A stretch of DNA of 64,000 nt. It comes from Montifringilla adamsi. Its lineage: Eukaryota > Chordata > Aves > Passeriformes > Passeridae. This document shows, piece after piece, positions 47,001-62,000 of this stretch. Each line of letters opens with the position of its first letter. Positions within the stretch are counted from its first letter, which is position 1. The stretch lies in assembly GCA_017590115.1 (NCBI GenBank), contig JAGGNK010008892.1, positions 1,805,383-1,869,382 on the forward strand, in the 5' to 3' direction. The notes below the pieces were generated by a model. It had not been told where the DNA came from, searched no databases, and saw only the letters and a program-made list of their open reading frames with translations. The position numbers were made by a program, and so were the translations under genes.

Positions 47001-50000
47001 TTGTATAAAAACCAAATAATAGCTCTGCCACAAACCCTTTCATGCTTTTTACATGACATATTGTTCTGTTCCTTCAAGCAGATGATGAACAAAAACAAAC
47101 TGTGAAGAAATTGATCTATGCTGCAAAGGTACGTGATTTTAAGAAACTTGTGGGTAGAAGAGGGGAAACTAATATGTAATTATTCTGGTAATACCAGTAT
47201 CGGAGTTCAGCATATTTTAATGTTTAATTATATCTTTTTGTGTGCAAGCACTTTCTTAGTCTTGTAATCTTATAATATTCTCTTTTTTTTTTTTTTTCAA
47301 TTTTGATTGTAGTTAAATGCTTGTTTAAAGACCATGGAAGCAGAAAGAGACCAAATGTATTCAAAACTGTCTGATGAAAATAAAGCTAAAGGAGAACTTA
47401 CGGGTAATTGAATCTTGGTTTGCCTTTAATAAGATGCTGCTTTGGTGAAATGGTGTTACAGGCTGCAAGTATTAATTCCAGTAAAAACTGAATTAAGTTT
47501 ACAGCAATAACTACTTGATTTTTAAAATTAATTTTTAATTTGCTTAGCTATTTTAAATACATGATTTAGATGTGGAGCAATCGAAGTTGCAACTTGGTTG
47601 TACTCTGTTGGAATATTGTGTAACTATAAAGTTAGCTATAGAATCTTAAAATACAAGAACAAAGTGGTGTTAATAAATACATAATACCGCTTTTGCATAA
47701 TTTCTGGACATGAAACAGTGGAGTTTTAATCTAAATTTTAAAATCTTCTATTAATAAGGTAGCTTAATTATAGTTAGTTTGTAGTGGATGCAAGCTCAAT
47801 CCTTAAAATATAAAGTACTGCATTTAAAGAATTGAACTTAAAAACATCTTGCTCTGTTTCTTTTCCTCTGTTGTATAGGACATACTGAATTAAACCTTAT
47901 GAAATGAAAACAACTCAAGTTCAAATTAAAACCTGTAATTAGCTATTGCTTTCATAACCATAGCTGGCAGAGTAGCCATCTCTTGGCAATGTACAGCTTT
48001 GTTATTTGGGTGAGGAAATGCTCTGTCAGACTGTATTTTTCAGTTTCTTAACAGTCCTTTAAATATATTACTTGTGCTAGTGAGTTCTCCAAATTGACTG
48101 TAGCTCTGTCCCATGAAGATGTTCAAATTTACTTGAAGCTTTGTTATATTTATTGAAAAGAGGCACAGGAATAGTAAATAGGAAAAGAAACATGACTTTG
48201 AATTCAATTTGGAAAGATAAAGGTAGTTTGACAAATCTGAGTTACCCATTGAGGCTATTGAGGAAGACCTTGTGGGTAAATCTGCAAGAGCATATGGTGG
48301 TGCTAGTTGTACTCCTTTAGTCAAATAATTACAATAGTAAGAGCCCTAAATGAAAATTTAGATTCCGAATTACAAAACTGAGTTGTTTTCAAAGAAGTTA
48401 CATGGTTTGGAGCAAAGGCCTGATACAAGCACAGGGCTGCACTTCGTGGCAGGTAGGGAGTATAGTTGCTGGTTTCTCATTGTGTCATATATTGAAATAT
48501 GTTAACTTTATATCTTATGTTACTAAGTCAACATAGGATCAAAGGTTTTTACAGACTTTTTGTGTACTAAAATATTGCCAATGTGTTATCCCAATATAAT
48601 TATCTCTGAATTTGACAGAACGCATAGAAAACCTTCAAAGCCAACAAGCTTCCTTGCAGTCTGAAAATGAACGTTTTGAAAGCGAAGTTCAAAAGCTTCA
48701 GCAGAAACTTAAAGTCATGACTGAGCTTTATCAAGAAAATGAAATGAAACTACACAGGTGCTGGTTCCTCTTCTTATCTTCCATGCTTGCTGTTTGATTT
48801 GAATGTAACTCTGATTTGGGGGACTGAAAATTATTGAAAGTTTGAGTACTGCTTTCCAGAATTTTCTGAATTGTGAAGACAGTTTATTACGCTTTCATGT
48901 ACATTTGTGTTTACAATAGTTTATAGAAACTTTGCATGCAACAATTCATTTTAGGACTTTACCACAGCAAGTACAGAAACAAAGAAGTAACAGATTTTTA
49001 ATCTTTGAAATAAGGCAATTCAAGTAGGACAGCTTGATTTTTTTTATTTAATTGAATTATTATATGATGTAATACATGTGTCAAAGTTGCTGAAAGAAAA
49101 GCAGAAGGTGCTTTAACTGTGAGATATATTTTATATAATAAAGAGAGCAAGGAATGTCAGAGGAATGTCTATATATATATATATAAAACTAAAAACATAG
49201 GCAAGCTCTTGTTGGTAAGCAACATAGGGCCCTTCTGAGTCAGGCTTTCCCCACCAAGAAAACCATAATGTGAAGGCTGTAATATCTGCCTCACAATCAG
49301 AATGTGAGTAGGGGTTATAATTGAAATCAGAAATGTGTTTAGGACTAGAAATTGAAGTTGATTGGTCCAGGGCATGTAGTAGCCTTCTGGAGTGTGTGTG
49401 TGTGTGTGGCAGCAGGGCACATCACTTTAGGGCATGATGTACAATTACAGTTTTACTAATCAGAAATTATTTCTTCAAAGAGCAGGCATAATCTTGAAGG
49501 CAGCAAGAGAATCAGCACAAGATAGATCGTGTACTGAGCAGTGTGCAGGACCTTTTTGAAGTATTACTTTCAGTAATCTGCTCTGTAGCATGTATATTTG
49601 TGTAGATATTTGGCATCTTTGTAGAAGCAATAAATCCTAGAAATCATTGCATTAGCATTTTGATTTTTAAAAAAGAGCAGGGAGGGAGTGGGAAGGAACC
49701 TGTTAAAAAGAAGATACAATAAGCAGGCAGAAAGCAGACTGTGTAGAGGTTATTTAAAAATAACCTCACTAAAACTCAGCAAATATACACTGCTTATCAA
49801 AGAATTTTAGAAAAGCCAAAAAGGAGTGGGGAGAAGCAGGTGGGGTGATGTAGCAGCACAAAAAAACCTTAGAATTAATTAAAGCAACTTTTAAAAACTG
49901 GGTCTATTCAAACAGGGAAAATGAAACAGTAGGAAATGAAGATTGAGTAGAAAAGAAATTTAAATCATGTTCACAAGATCCATGATTTAGACAGTTTGAT

Positions 50001-53000
50001 TGTTAAGAGCTGCTGTTCACAGGAAGATGACCAGTTAATCCATTCAGGGCTGTACACAGCAGTGGAATCCATGTGTGCTCTGCAGAACTACCTTGTGCAT
50101 AATCTGTGGACTGGAGTATGAATTTTTCTTCTGTAATGCCTAATTAGGCATAAGGATAAAAAAGGAGGACCTGGAAAGACTTTATTTTTTTTAAATAGCT
50201 AGTAACAATCGTTTTTCCTCTAGAAAATTATTTTTAGAAAATACCAGAACAAATCACTGACCATTAGTGTAGTTTGGGTTTTAGTTTGTTTGATATGATT
50301 TGTGGCTGCTTTCAAAATTGTTGACTTGAAACAAAATTAACCATAATTTTTGAATTTTGTTTAAAGGAAGTTGACAGTAGAAGAGAGGGAACGTCTACAA
50401 AAGGAAGAAAAGCTTTCTAAAGTAGATGAAAAAATTATTCATGCTGCTGAAGAACTTAACAGCTACAGGTAATTGCAGAATTTAGTTGTTGTAATCACTT
50501 GTTCCGAAGTGAAGAAAGAGCAATAGAGAATTTTAAAAAACACAGCATAAGCAAATGTATTTTCTTCCAGTTTCTTTATGGTGTATGTGTGTTAGACACT
50601 AGTTTGTGGGTAATAATACAGACTAAGGGTGGTTTTACTTTTAAAAAAAGTTAAAATGTTAAAACATTTGGGTGTTGATTATGGCAACTGCTCTTCCATT
50701 AGAATCCTAATTGTACTGATACATTAGCTTTAATGGGGTGGTAGAAGGGGGTCTCTAACCTAGTTCCCCTTACTGAACAAAGCTAAAAATAACAAGTTAA
50801 GAGAATGTTGTGAAACAAATTGAATGCTCAGTTTCCCTACAGAGCTAACATTTTTGCTGTATAGTTAACAGTATTCTGTTTCTGTTTCTGAAAGCTTTTC
50901 AGATAGTTCTGTTGCTTAGAAATTATTTACTAAAATATTATCATGGGTGAGTATTTGCTGCAGCTGTTTCTTAACTGCTTTGCTCTGGTTTTTGTTACAC
51001 CAGCTCTGTACCTCTGGGTTTTTCCCCGCGTTTCCTCTAACTGTGGCATAATTTTTCAATATGTAATGTGTATTTGCCGTTTAACTTCAGTGTTTATGGG
51101 GGTATTAGGCCTAACTGAGCAATAGTGATCAATACTTCTTTGTGGATATTCTTCAGTATTCATACAGGAGGACAGAATTCACTCTTCCTGATTTATCATG
51201 GATTTTGTAGGCATCCTAATTTTAAAGAGAATATTAATATTGCAAATTGAGTATAACCAATCAATGGCTGTCTTTGGCCCACCTGCTGAGAACGTGTAGA
51301 ACCTGGAGAGGCTGTGCACAGAGCAGCTGGCAGCAAAGGTGGCATCACACATGAGGTCTTGAAGTAACTTCAGTGCAGGTGCCTGTCCCTCAGGACTGAC
51401 TGTGACAGTGCGGTGCTCCAGCCACATCAGTTCCTGTGCTGAGCTGGGAGAGCCTGGCTGGTAGGGCATGTGAGGAAGGACAGCCTTTATGTTGGAAACA
51501 TCACAAACCACTGAAAAGCTGGGGGTGTGTTGGGGTTTGGGTTCTGTTCTCTTGTTTACATCCCTGTTTGCCTAGAATATAAGGCCTAGAATTTCCACTG
51601 TTAGTAGAATTTTCTGTATCCCATGGGCCTAAGTGACATTTCTGTCTTTTAGATTTAAAAAAAAAAAGTCTTAATTACACCTTGTTTATGGTGAGTTTAT
51701 TTTATTCAAAACTTTCCTGTGCGTTTTATTACAATATTGTCACTATAGGACACGAAATAACACGATGCGAACATGCTGCTGTTCTCAAGGTAAAAAGGGG
51801 AAGTTTATTTTCTGGTTCTAACATTTATAGATTTCCAAAGGTGACAGTGGATTGGAGGGTGAAAGTGCCACCTCTCCAACGACACTGGACAAACTAACAG
51901 TCTATCAAATTTCTCCTTCTCCATAAAAGAATGCAAAACAATAAATTATTTACAGAAAGTGTGTGAGAAAGTTTGCTACAAGAATGTAAACATCAGAAGG
52001 CTTAGAAAATCTTAAAAAAATCAGGGCAACACAATATCATAAATTCTCGTTTTTGTTACAGAGAGCGAGCAAAGGACCTGGAAGAAGAGCTGGAGAGAAC
52101 CATTCGTTCTTATGAGAATCAGGTATTTTCTGCTTTGTGACAACATCTGTGTAGGAGGGATTTACTGCAACTGCAATACCCCTTGCTGTTAGCTTGTGAA
52201 CTGTATTTTGCTTAGCTTTGTTGGGTGTCTAATTTTGCCTCCCCCTCCCTCTTCTTAATGTCATCTGGTTTTGACTGACATGATTTCATAGCAGAGATCA
52301 CCAGATAACTTTATTGAAAAGTTGAATTTTCAGTTTAGGCATCTCATTATAAATTACCCACAAACATTAAATTTTAAATCAAAGCATATAATCATAGGTT
52401 TTGGGGTTTAGGTGAATAATGAAATCTCTCTTTCACAGATTACTTCACATGAGAAAAAAGCTCATGATAATTGGGTAAGTTCCAAGTGCTGAATTTTCTG
52501 TGTTTTCTGCATCTTCATTTTTCATTATTTGAAAAGTTTGCTTTATCACCTTCTGTTTCATACTAAAAACAGATCATCAAAATTATCTCTAACCTTTCAC
52601 TTTTAAGCATATTTCTTGCAGAAATACACAAAAGCATGTTAAAAACACTTCTATTATATGAAATAGTTGGAAAAATTAAACTGGATACTTATGAGCACAG
52701 TAGAATGATAATCTTATGTCATTTGTTATAGCAATAAATCTGCTGGAAGAACACCATATAACAAATGTGTGACATTTTGCTAATAATGAAAGTTTTTGGC
52801 CTTGTTTCAATGCCATTTTGATATTTTCTTTGGGTGTACTTCACTTCTTTTATCTACAAGTAGAATACATTATGTCCTCTGAAAACAGTATGTTCCGTTG
52901 ACAGCTTCCTAAGAATGTTTCTACAAAATCCATTTTTGCCTTTTTTTTCCAAACAGGAAAATTTAAAATATCTCCTGACTAATACATTCTTCACTTTCAC

Positions 53001-56000
53001 AGAATGTCTGAGATAAAATCCTGCTAAAAGCTATGGTGCTTTGTGGTCATAATTCCAGAGATTTTATCTATCTGATTTTAAAATACAACAATCTTACATA
53101 GAATTTGAGACTTCATATCTTCTGTAGATGCTTCAAACCAGGTATAACCAAAGAATTCAATTTCTGAAGTTTTAAGAACCTGCAGGAAAGCCTTATCATT
53201 CCTCCAAAATTGGGGGGTTAGAGCTGCTAATATAATATAATTTGCTGACATATGTGAGGCTCCATACATGAGTCATGTCTTGTGAAAATGCAATCTATAC
53301 ACTTCACACAGAATGTCATGGACCTAGGAATTGTCATATTTATGAAGTATTTAATAAAAAAATAGCAGTATCTAAGCATCTGTTATTGTCCTTTCCCAAA
53401 GCTGACAGCCCGAGCAGCTGAAAGACACCTCAATGATATAAAAAAAGAAAATGCACATAACAGACAAAAGTAAGTGCAGTTCTTACCTACTTCTAAACAA
53501 ATGCAGTTTGACATGTGTTGGATTTAGGCAGTTTGATGTTTTCTGTTAATGTATTGTGGCCCAAACACAGCAGAGAGATCACAATGTTTGAGTTCTGGAA
53601 GAAGGGAAGTCACTTGAGCTTTCCTGTAATTATCACATGCAAGAAAATAAGAACTTAGGAACTATGTGAAGTGTTGAAATACCTCAGGAAAGATGCAGAA
53701 TGTAGTACTAGAACACAAATGTTTGGGGGGGGTATTGTTTGTTTTTTTGTTTGAAGTAAGTATGTATCAACCAGATATTGTGGTTGCCTTATGATGTCAC
53801 AGCTTATCTCAGAAGTTAATGCTGAACTAACAGTTGGTGGTAATTAAGAGGAACTTTCAGATGTGAGGTTAACTAATATTTGGAGGGCAATTAGAGTGAT
53901 GTCATATTAGGAATGTGACATCTAAAATGCAACTTCAGCTTCTGAATTACAGCATAAACATAGCAGCAAAGATAAATACTTTCAGGCATTTTTAAATTCA
54001 GAGTACTGTGACATCCTTTGTCTTATTTATTTAGGGAATAAAATACCTTGCTTCATTAACCGGTCAGGTAGAAAGCCTGGCAGTAAACAGTGTAGTCTGG
54101 TAAAGCTTTTGCATTTCTTTGTCACTTACTACTTATTGTCTCTTTGCAGATTAACTGAAGCAGAATTTAAACTTGAACTTTTAGAAAAAGACCCTTATGC
54201 TCTTGATATTCCAATGAGACCATTTGGCAGAGGTACAGTATTGAATTGTAAAATAGAGCCTAATTCCTTCGGTTTATGGTTTTGTTTCCCAAGACCACAC
54301 ATATTTAATTGTTTGAAAACTATCTTGGCCATGTGTATGTACAAATACCAGTCATTTAAAAAAAATAATTGGGTCATAAGTGACTCTAGGACACGTCAAG
54401 TATTTTGTTGAAACTAAGAGCATTTGTAGTATTGATGAGAGTAGACTGGGAAACGTTACACATGATAATGAGAGCACAGTTTTCGTTTTAGCTACATAGT
54501 TTAGTCTTTAACTTCACCTGAGAAGTTATTTATACAGTTTGTTAAACTAAGTATTGTGAACTTGAGTATTTTGTTTTAACTGTTCCAGAGCATTCCCCAT
54601 ATGGACCCTCACCAATGGGCCGGCCTTCATCTGAAACAAGAGCTTTTCTTTCCCCTCCAACTTTATTGGAGGGTCCTTTAAGGCTTTCACCTATGCTTCC
54701 AGGTGGAGGAGGAGGAAGAGGTACAATTCTTAAACTTGAAAATGTATCTATTCTGGATTTCTCACTCCTCTCCTGTAAACGTGTCACACCTTTTCCTCTT
54801 GTTAGTGGCAAAAAGTATTAAAACAACCAATTCAAAATCAACAGTTAATTGGACAAATTCTTCCTGTTTTACAGCTTACTTCTAAAGCTTTTTAATGTGT
54901 CAACAATGCAATTGGAAATCTAGTTTTTATTGGTAGGTTGGTCAGTGGATTCATTTTAGAAGCATAAATTAAGAAAAGTAAAAAGCCAGACTTATCTATT
55001 GTCTTTTCTTTCTTGGACGGATGGGGTTCTGCTGAAATAAATATGATCATAAAGTAAAAGGGAGTCAGTTATTTTTCTGAAGAAAGAATACTGCCCCATC
55101 CATCTCATTGGTCTACAGTCCATGAGAAAACGTTGTCAAAACATGAGGCAGTTTTATTGGAGATTGTGGTGTTAGAAAGTTACTGGTTCAGTAAATTGTT
55201 TCCCTTCTCTTTGTTCTAAATTTGAAGCAGCCATCATGCATGGAGAGTGTTTCTTCCGTGATGATAGAAGGGACCAGGAAGTTTGTGTGTAAGGAGTAGA
55301 GTTCAGAGATTCCAGAGTAGGTGAAAGTAAGCTGGGGTGGCGTGGGTTGTAAGGGAAGAAAAATACCCTCCATTCATATTTCTTATGCTGATGGAAGCAG
55401 TGTAGGTAAATGCTAAAGTGAAGTTCAGCATCTGTTACAAGTAATAAAGAAGCTACTGTTTATTTTATTTTTACCATTGCACCCATTGAAGCCTCTACTT
55501 AATTAGTGGGAAATATGTCCAAATTTCTATTCTGTAAGGATTTCAGTAAGTGCAATTATAGTACTTAGTGCACAAGACACACAATGGCTTCAAGTTTTAG
55601 GTTGAATTATAGCATGGAGAATTAGAGAATGATAGCAGAATTCAGTATTTCTGTAATTTTTCAGACCCAGTCTGTTTTAGAGGAAGCTTGCAATCTAAAA
55701 TCACTCCTTTTTACAGTTTTTATTGCACTTGATTATGTGTTGACCTGGCCTTAGAGGGTTTTTTCTTTTGTTTGGTTTGGATTTTTTGGTTTGGTTTTTT
55801 CCTTCTCCTTGAATAAAGAATTAGAACCAGAAGAGTGTTGAATGCAGATGGGTGTTTTAAAATACCTGTATAAACTCTCAGCATACTAATTGTTAGTTTG
55901 ATTAGCAGCAGGTTTTTATCACTGAGACGATTATTTATCATGAGGCTACTGGTTTCTGGTTCAAATTAACTGAAACTTGTAAAATGATTAGTTTTTTCAA

Positions 56001-59000
56001 AAGCATTGCAGGTCCTCTAAGTTGTGCTGTTACTGAGCTAAGAGTTTTCCCTGCACGCCTTGGAACCCTTCCCGTAGCTGTAGCAAACACCGGAGCGTCC
56101 CGTGGAGCCGGCGCTCCTGTATCCTGACAGTGTTGGTGTTCCATGAGCTGTTCCACTGTTTCCACACTGAATGAGGAAAGCCATAGCAGAGGATTTAAAG
56201 CACAAAGGTGAGTAACTACTCCATTTCTTCGATTAGGATCCAGAGGACCAACTGCCATGTACGAAGCTGGAAGTGAAAGAGGAGAGCTGAATTCTGATGC
56301 CCACAGACCACCATCAGATACTGGATCCCTGTCTCCTCCTTGGGAAAGAGAACACAGGATGCTTCTGCCTCCATCAGGTAAAAACTCTGCTTAGCTACTG
56401 TATCCATGGAAAAGAGGAGTTACTCACTTGCAGTCTATATATTTAACTATTTTGGGTTTAAAATATTAAATGTTTTCTTGGACCTGCACATGCAACTGAA
56501 CTGGTATTTTTTAATAGTATTTTTTTCCTCTTTTTGAACACTGTAATTCACTTGCACTTCTCTGCTATCTTTTAAGTACATATTGGTATTATCAATGGAC
56601 AGTCAACTGGTTTCACCATTTTACTGGGAGTTTATTTAGTGTGTTAAGAGACCTGTCTGGACTGCATAGTTAATAAGACATTTAAGAAGTAAAAAGTTCT
56701 GATTTATTTAAATAAAAAAACCCAGGAAATGTTGAAAAATATTATTTTAAAAAAAACCAAAAACCATTTATATTAATAGTACAAGAGTACCATGGTACAT
56801 TCATCCTGTCTGGCATATGTTTTCCTGTGGATACTGTCTCTTCAATGATTAACAGCAGCAAAATCAGTTTTCACTCTCACTTCTTCAGCTCAACATCTGT
56901 ATTGTGCTTAACCACTCAGGGAAGGCAGAGATGAGTTAAGAGGATTCTGCTGGTATTTCTCAAGTAAAACCTTGGGGGTATGGACAACCTTCCTGGATAC
57001 CTGTAATAAAGAAAAGAAAAGTTACAAGTTTAGAAAAAAAAAATTAGGCAACGTGCACAAATTAAGGTACCTCAGTTATTACTGAAGCAAGCAATACACA
57101 TCTGTGTGAAAGCCTGGTGGTAGAACTCGAGGTCCTCTCAGAATGTAGTTTCTCATCTGACAGGTGTGGTCTGTTGACAGGATACTGCAGAGAGGTAGTT
57201 TGGTTTCCTTGGCCTTTCCTTCTTGTTCTTAGCTCACCTTTGCCCTTGGATTTCACTGATAGTTTGTCTTGTAGCTGCATGACAGATTACTAGATCTGAT
57301 GCCAGCAAGTTGGTGGAAGCATATTACAGCACTGTGAAACATAATGGAAAACAGTATGCTTACCAAGAATGGCTTAAAACATATAGTACCTTGTTTTGTC
57401 TTCCATCTTCTCTGCTAGGCTGAACCTTTGTTTCAAGGCCCCACTGTTTATAACTTAGGCAATCATAACTTTCAAAATTCTGCTGTATGTTAAACCAAAA
57501 ATCAATGAACTTTTTCTTTTGCAGCTCTTTAGAAACATAAGCAATTTGATATACTTGGTGGGATTCCTCTGGGTTATTTGTTTGCTCACCCTGATTGATA
57601 GACACTTTGTATATTTACAAGAGCTTAAGACACCCGGAGAATCTTTCTGGTCTAAAATTGTGTGGAATGGAAGGAATAAATCGTCACAGACCTGTTTTTT
57701 GTGATTTCTTCAATGTTAGGTGAGCCTTATTCTGATCCAGCTCTTCCTGCTCGAAGACAAGAAAGATTTTTCCCTAATCCTCCAAATACTGGAAGACTTT
57801 CTGGACCAGCAGAACTACGAACTTACAATGTTCAGTCTTTTGATAAAACAGGTGGGAGTTGCTTTCATGATACTCTAGAATGGAAAATCTCTGTATAAGC
57901 TGAGTGTGCATGGTAAGCTGTGGCAAGAGGACAGGTTCTTAGCTACCACAGACCTGAAGTTCCATTGTGTAAGAAACATTTGAACACCTGCTGGCCTTGA
58001 TGCAGCCATTCCCTGTTGGAGCAATAGCCCACCCTGCTGTCAGGTGGGTGGGATTCTGTGAATAGCAGTCATCAGGTATTTTTGTGGTCTACCCTCACTG
58101 TTCTGTATATTAACCACTCATAATTGGTTGAGAGTCTGTTTTGGTCCCTCCCATGAGGCTCATCACAGCATTAAAACATCAGAAACCCATACTTGCATTG
58201 CTGTGCCACATTTGGTAACGTTAGAAAGGGTTGGACTCGCAAAGAGTGAAACAGAAACAGCCAAATGTTCAGGTGTCCACTGGCTTGGTGCACGGAGGTA
58301 GAAGGTCTGAGGCCTCTTCCTTCAAACTATTGGCCATAGGGGCAGCTTTTTGTACTTCACAGTGAATTGCTCCCATTTTAATGACACCTTTCACTGACCC
58401 ACTCATTTTGACTTGGCTGATTATGTACATTTTAGTTTGTGACACTTGGCAACTGCCAGAAGCTCATAGGCAAAATTTTGGTCACAGAGACCTTATCACT
58501 GACAGCTTAAGAGCTTAATACTTACTAAGCATTTTTCATCTTTATGTAATGCCTTGGTAAGTCACATGTATCTGATTCATCAGCAAAGTGAAGCCATTAA
58601 ATTCCCAGCAGAAACTTCGCCACCCAGGAGTCAGTTCCTGACAAGATTAGTAGGAAGTTACCATCTCCCTTGCACCATTTCTGGCCAGAGGAGAGAGAAG
58701 TTTTGCTACTCAGTGTAACAGCGTGTGAGAACTGGGAATGCTGAATTTAGTTTCAAGTTGAAGGTTCAGGTTTCAAAGTGAACTGTTCTTTACTGGAAGA
58801 CAGTTCTGTCCCTGTACAGCTACTGACCTTCCCTCTTTCCCAAGCCTCTGTCAGTTTCACTTCTGCTTTCTCACTTCTGCCTCTAATACTTCATGTTCCA
58901 CTGAGGTCTTTCCTCTAGCACCTGGCTGCTGACTGAAGGACAGGAGAGGTGCACTGTCTTTGCACTTATTAATGCATTTTTTTTTAATTCTTTATTCAGT

Positions 59001-62000
59001 CACTGCCAAGCAACAAGTAATTTATGTTTTTAAACGTTGTAGTCAGTTCCTGGGCAATTCAGAGCCGCTTGAATGGAAACAGGGTTTTGGATAAGCTTGT
59101 TGCCAGCATTTAACAGGTCATTAAGAATGTGTCAGTGTTGCTTTTTAGAGACACATAATTTCACTAGAGTTGGCTGAGTATTTGTAAAAAAACCCAAAAC
59201 CCCAAAAAAAGCCCTTCAATTAAAAAACCAACCACCAAAAAACAGCCCATCCAGCACATCTGATTTCAGAACAGCAGAATGTCTCACAGTGCTGACATCA
59301 AGGCTCCTACTCATTAGAGTTAACAAGTTACCTTTCTTAGGAAGAAAATCAAAATATTATTTAAAGTGAACAAAATAATATGAATTTTCTTAAGATGGGG
59401 TGGCAAACTATGAAAACTTTGCACTTGAGGAGGTACCTGGAGGAGGAAACTTCTTGTCAGAAAGAAGAGTTAAAGGTTGACAGTTTGTGAGGAACTTCTA
59501 AGGACCTAAAATGGAAAGTGTTGTGCAATATAAATATCAAGGCATGAATATTCTCTATGTCTGTGTGACATAGCAGTTGAAATGTTTTAGATTAGGTAAC
59601 AATATCATCAACAAGGCAGGGCCTCCTTGAAATGACAAGTAATTTAGAGTTTTTTAAAAGACCTGTATTGTCATTGAGAAAAAAAGCTTTGTTTGCTTTC
59701 AAAGAGTAGAAATACAACTTACACATAAAAATTCTGTCACTATTTAGAAGTTTTGGTTTGTTGTTTTTTAGTATAATCATCTCTATTCAAGCTGAAGCAT
59801 TAAGAAAGCAATATTTTTCAATTCCCAGATTTGGGTGGTTGTTTGTTTGTTTAAAGAAAGTTTATTTAGTGTATATTATGTATTTAGTATCTTTTTATCC
59901 AGTCAGATTCTACTCTCTGACAATTCCCTTTAATAGTTTTCTGTAGTTGTTATTGAAAATACTTTTTCCCAGCAGAGTTTAAAAGTAAAAAGACTGAAGT
60001 TTGTATTTATCTCTTATAAAATAAGGCAAATGAGAGGAGGAGGAGGATGATTATTATTTCTGACTACTCGTCCAAAAATGATGTAGTTCTGGAAGTTTCC
60101 TTGATATTTGTCAGCCAAGGAGGGAATTGGTTCTTGTCATACTTGAATAGGATTGGTGCGAAGCTCTGTGCCAAAAGCATATCATAGCCCAGCCATTCCC
60201 AGCATGGGGCTTACTAAATAAATAAACTATTAGTTGGAGGGAGGGGGAAAATGGAACTGCTGCTTGCTGTTTATTGCCAGTCTATCCTGATTTCAGAAAA
60301 AAAAATACTGAAATCAGTGGAAAGAGATCAGCCCTGAATAACTTATTGTAACTTTTGCATACAGATGGACAGACATCTTCAGAACACAGTCCACGAACAG
60401 AACCAAGTGGAGAAGGGATGAAGGATCATTCTAATCTTAGTGTAAGTAGCTGAAGAGAGGTTTGATTTAAAGAAGCTTTAATTTTCTGCAAAAAACATAG
60501 AAACATTTGTCTGTAGTCCATTGGTCACATTATATTGCACTCTTCAGTGCAAATTATAAAATTATATGTATACTTTACCACAACACTTATTGTCTTGTGA
60601 ATTACTTTGATATATTACTAATATAATCCCTGTTGAAAATTAATTATATCCCAAAAGATGAGACTATGGTCAAGCAGATGGTCAGTACACATAGATAGCC
60701 TTGCTCAGGATTGCGCTGCAGCTGAGGCAGAGTTGGAACTAGCTCTTAGCTAGTGTCACACCTACCTGAAAGTGGGCCTGATGGGCCTGGAGATGTTCCC
60801 TTTCCCTCACTAACTTCCCTGGTTTCCTTGTGTTGCAGAACGCACTGCCTGATCAGTCGCTGGCACCTGAAAGTGAAGCTGTCGCTTCAGGGTTTGCACC
60901 CCCACCTTTCCCCCCAGTCAGACCTCCACTGATGCCTGTGGATCCTCGAGCACCACCAGTACCTTTCATGAGACGAGGCCCTCCTTTTCCTCCCCCTCCT
61001 CCTGCTGGCATCTATGGGCCACGGGAATGCTTTCCAGTACGAGACTTCAGGCCTCCACGCCCTCCGCTGCCAAGTACGTGGCTTTAGCCAGCCTTTGTTT
61101 CAAGCTGATGAACACGAGTGCTTTGTGCAGGTAGTGAGTTACCACAGGGGGTAGAGGTGTACATATTTGCACCACTGCTTCCCAATTGAGCTAACAGGGG
61201 GCATCTTTTCTGATTAAGGTTTGTTGTGTTGTACACTTACTTTTTCACAACAGCTCATCTTGATCTTTTTATAAATGTTAGCTCTGGCTGGAAAAGACAC
61301 CTACATATACTGTTCAGCATTTAAAGGATTCTTTTTGAGGGGTAGGAAAGCAAGTAGGTGGTTACCTTAGTCCTTTTCTTCCTATGAAATTGCACAAATC
61401 TTAAGTTTCATCCTCTGGCTCTGAAGTGTGCTGGTGCCCTGCAAAGGGAGAGCCCCAAAACAACTGTTTTCCCTTGGAGTCTGCAAGACTGGAGCAAGGT
61501 GTAAGTATCAGACTGCAGGACTTCTTTCTGACTCTTGCTGTTCTCTGAGTATGTGTGAAGAACTAAGCCCTTTATCTGCCAAAATGTCTGTAAGGTGTGG
61601 CACGTAAGGGATGCTGTGGCAGACTGATGGGGCAGCAGCCCAGGGGCTGGCAGTGGCTGGCTGCTGCTTTGAGATTGTTGCGGGTAACTACTGAGAAAAG
61701 TGATGGTTTTGCCCTCCTCTTTCCTGGCATCTCTGTCTCTTTGGATCCTGACATGTGACTTCTATTTGGATAAGCCTAGCTGAGTAAGCCAGCAAGAGGA
61801 GCAGGTGGACATGTTTACTGTTGTGATTGATATTAACTGGATTACTCTGATTCTCTCACAGTAAGAAATCCATTTCCAATGAGACCTTATCCTCACTATC
61901 CACCTCAACGACCTGGATTTTTGCCTCCACCACCTCCTCCTGAAAATAGAGTTGAACCATCTCAGTCAAATCCATCAGCTGTAGAACCAGAACCACAGCA

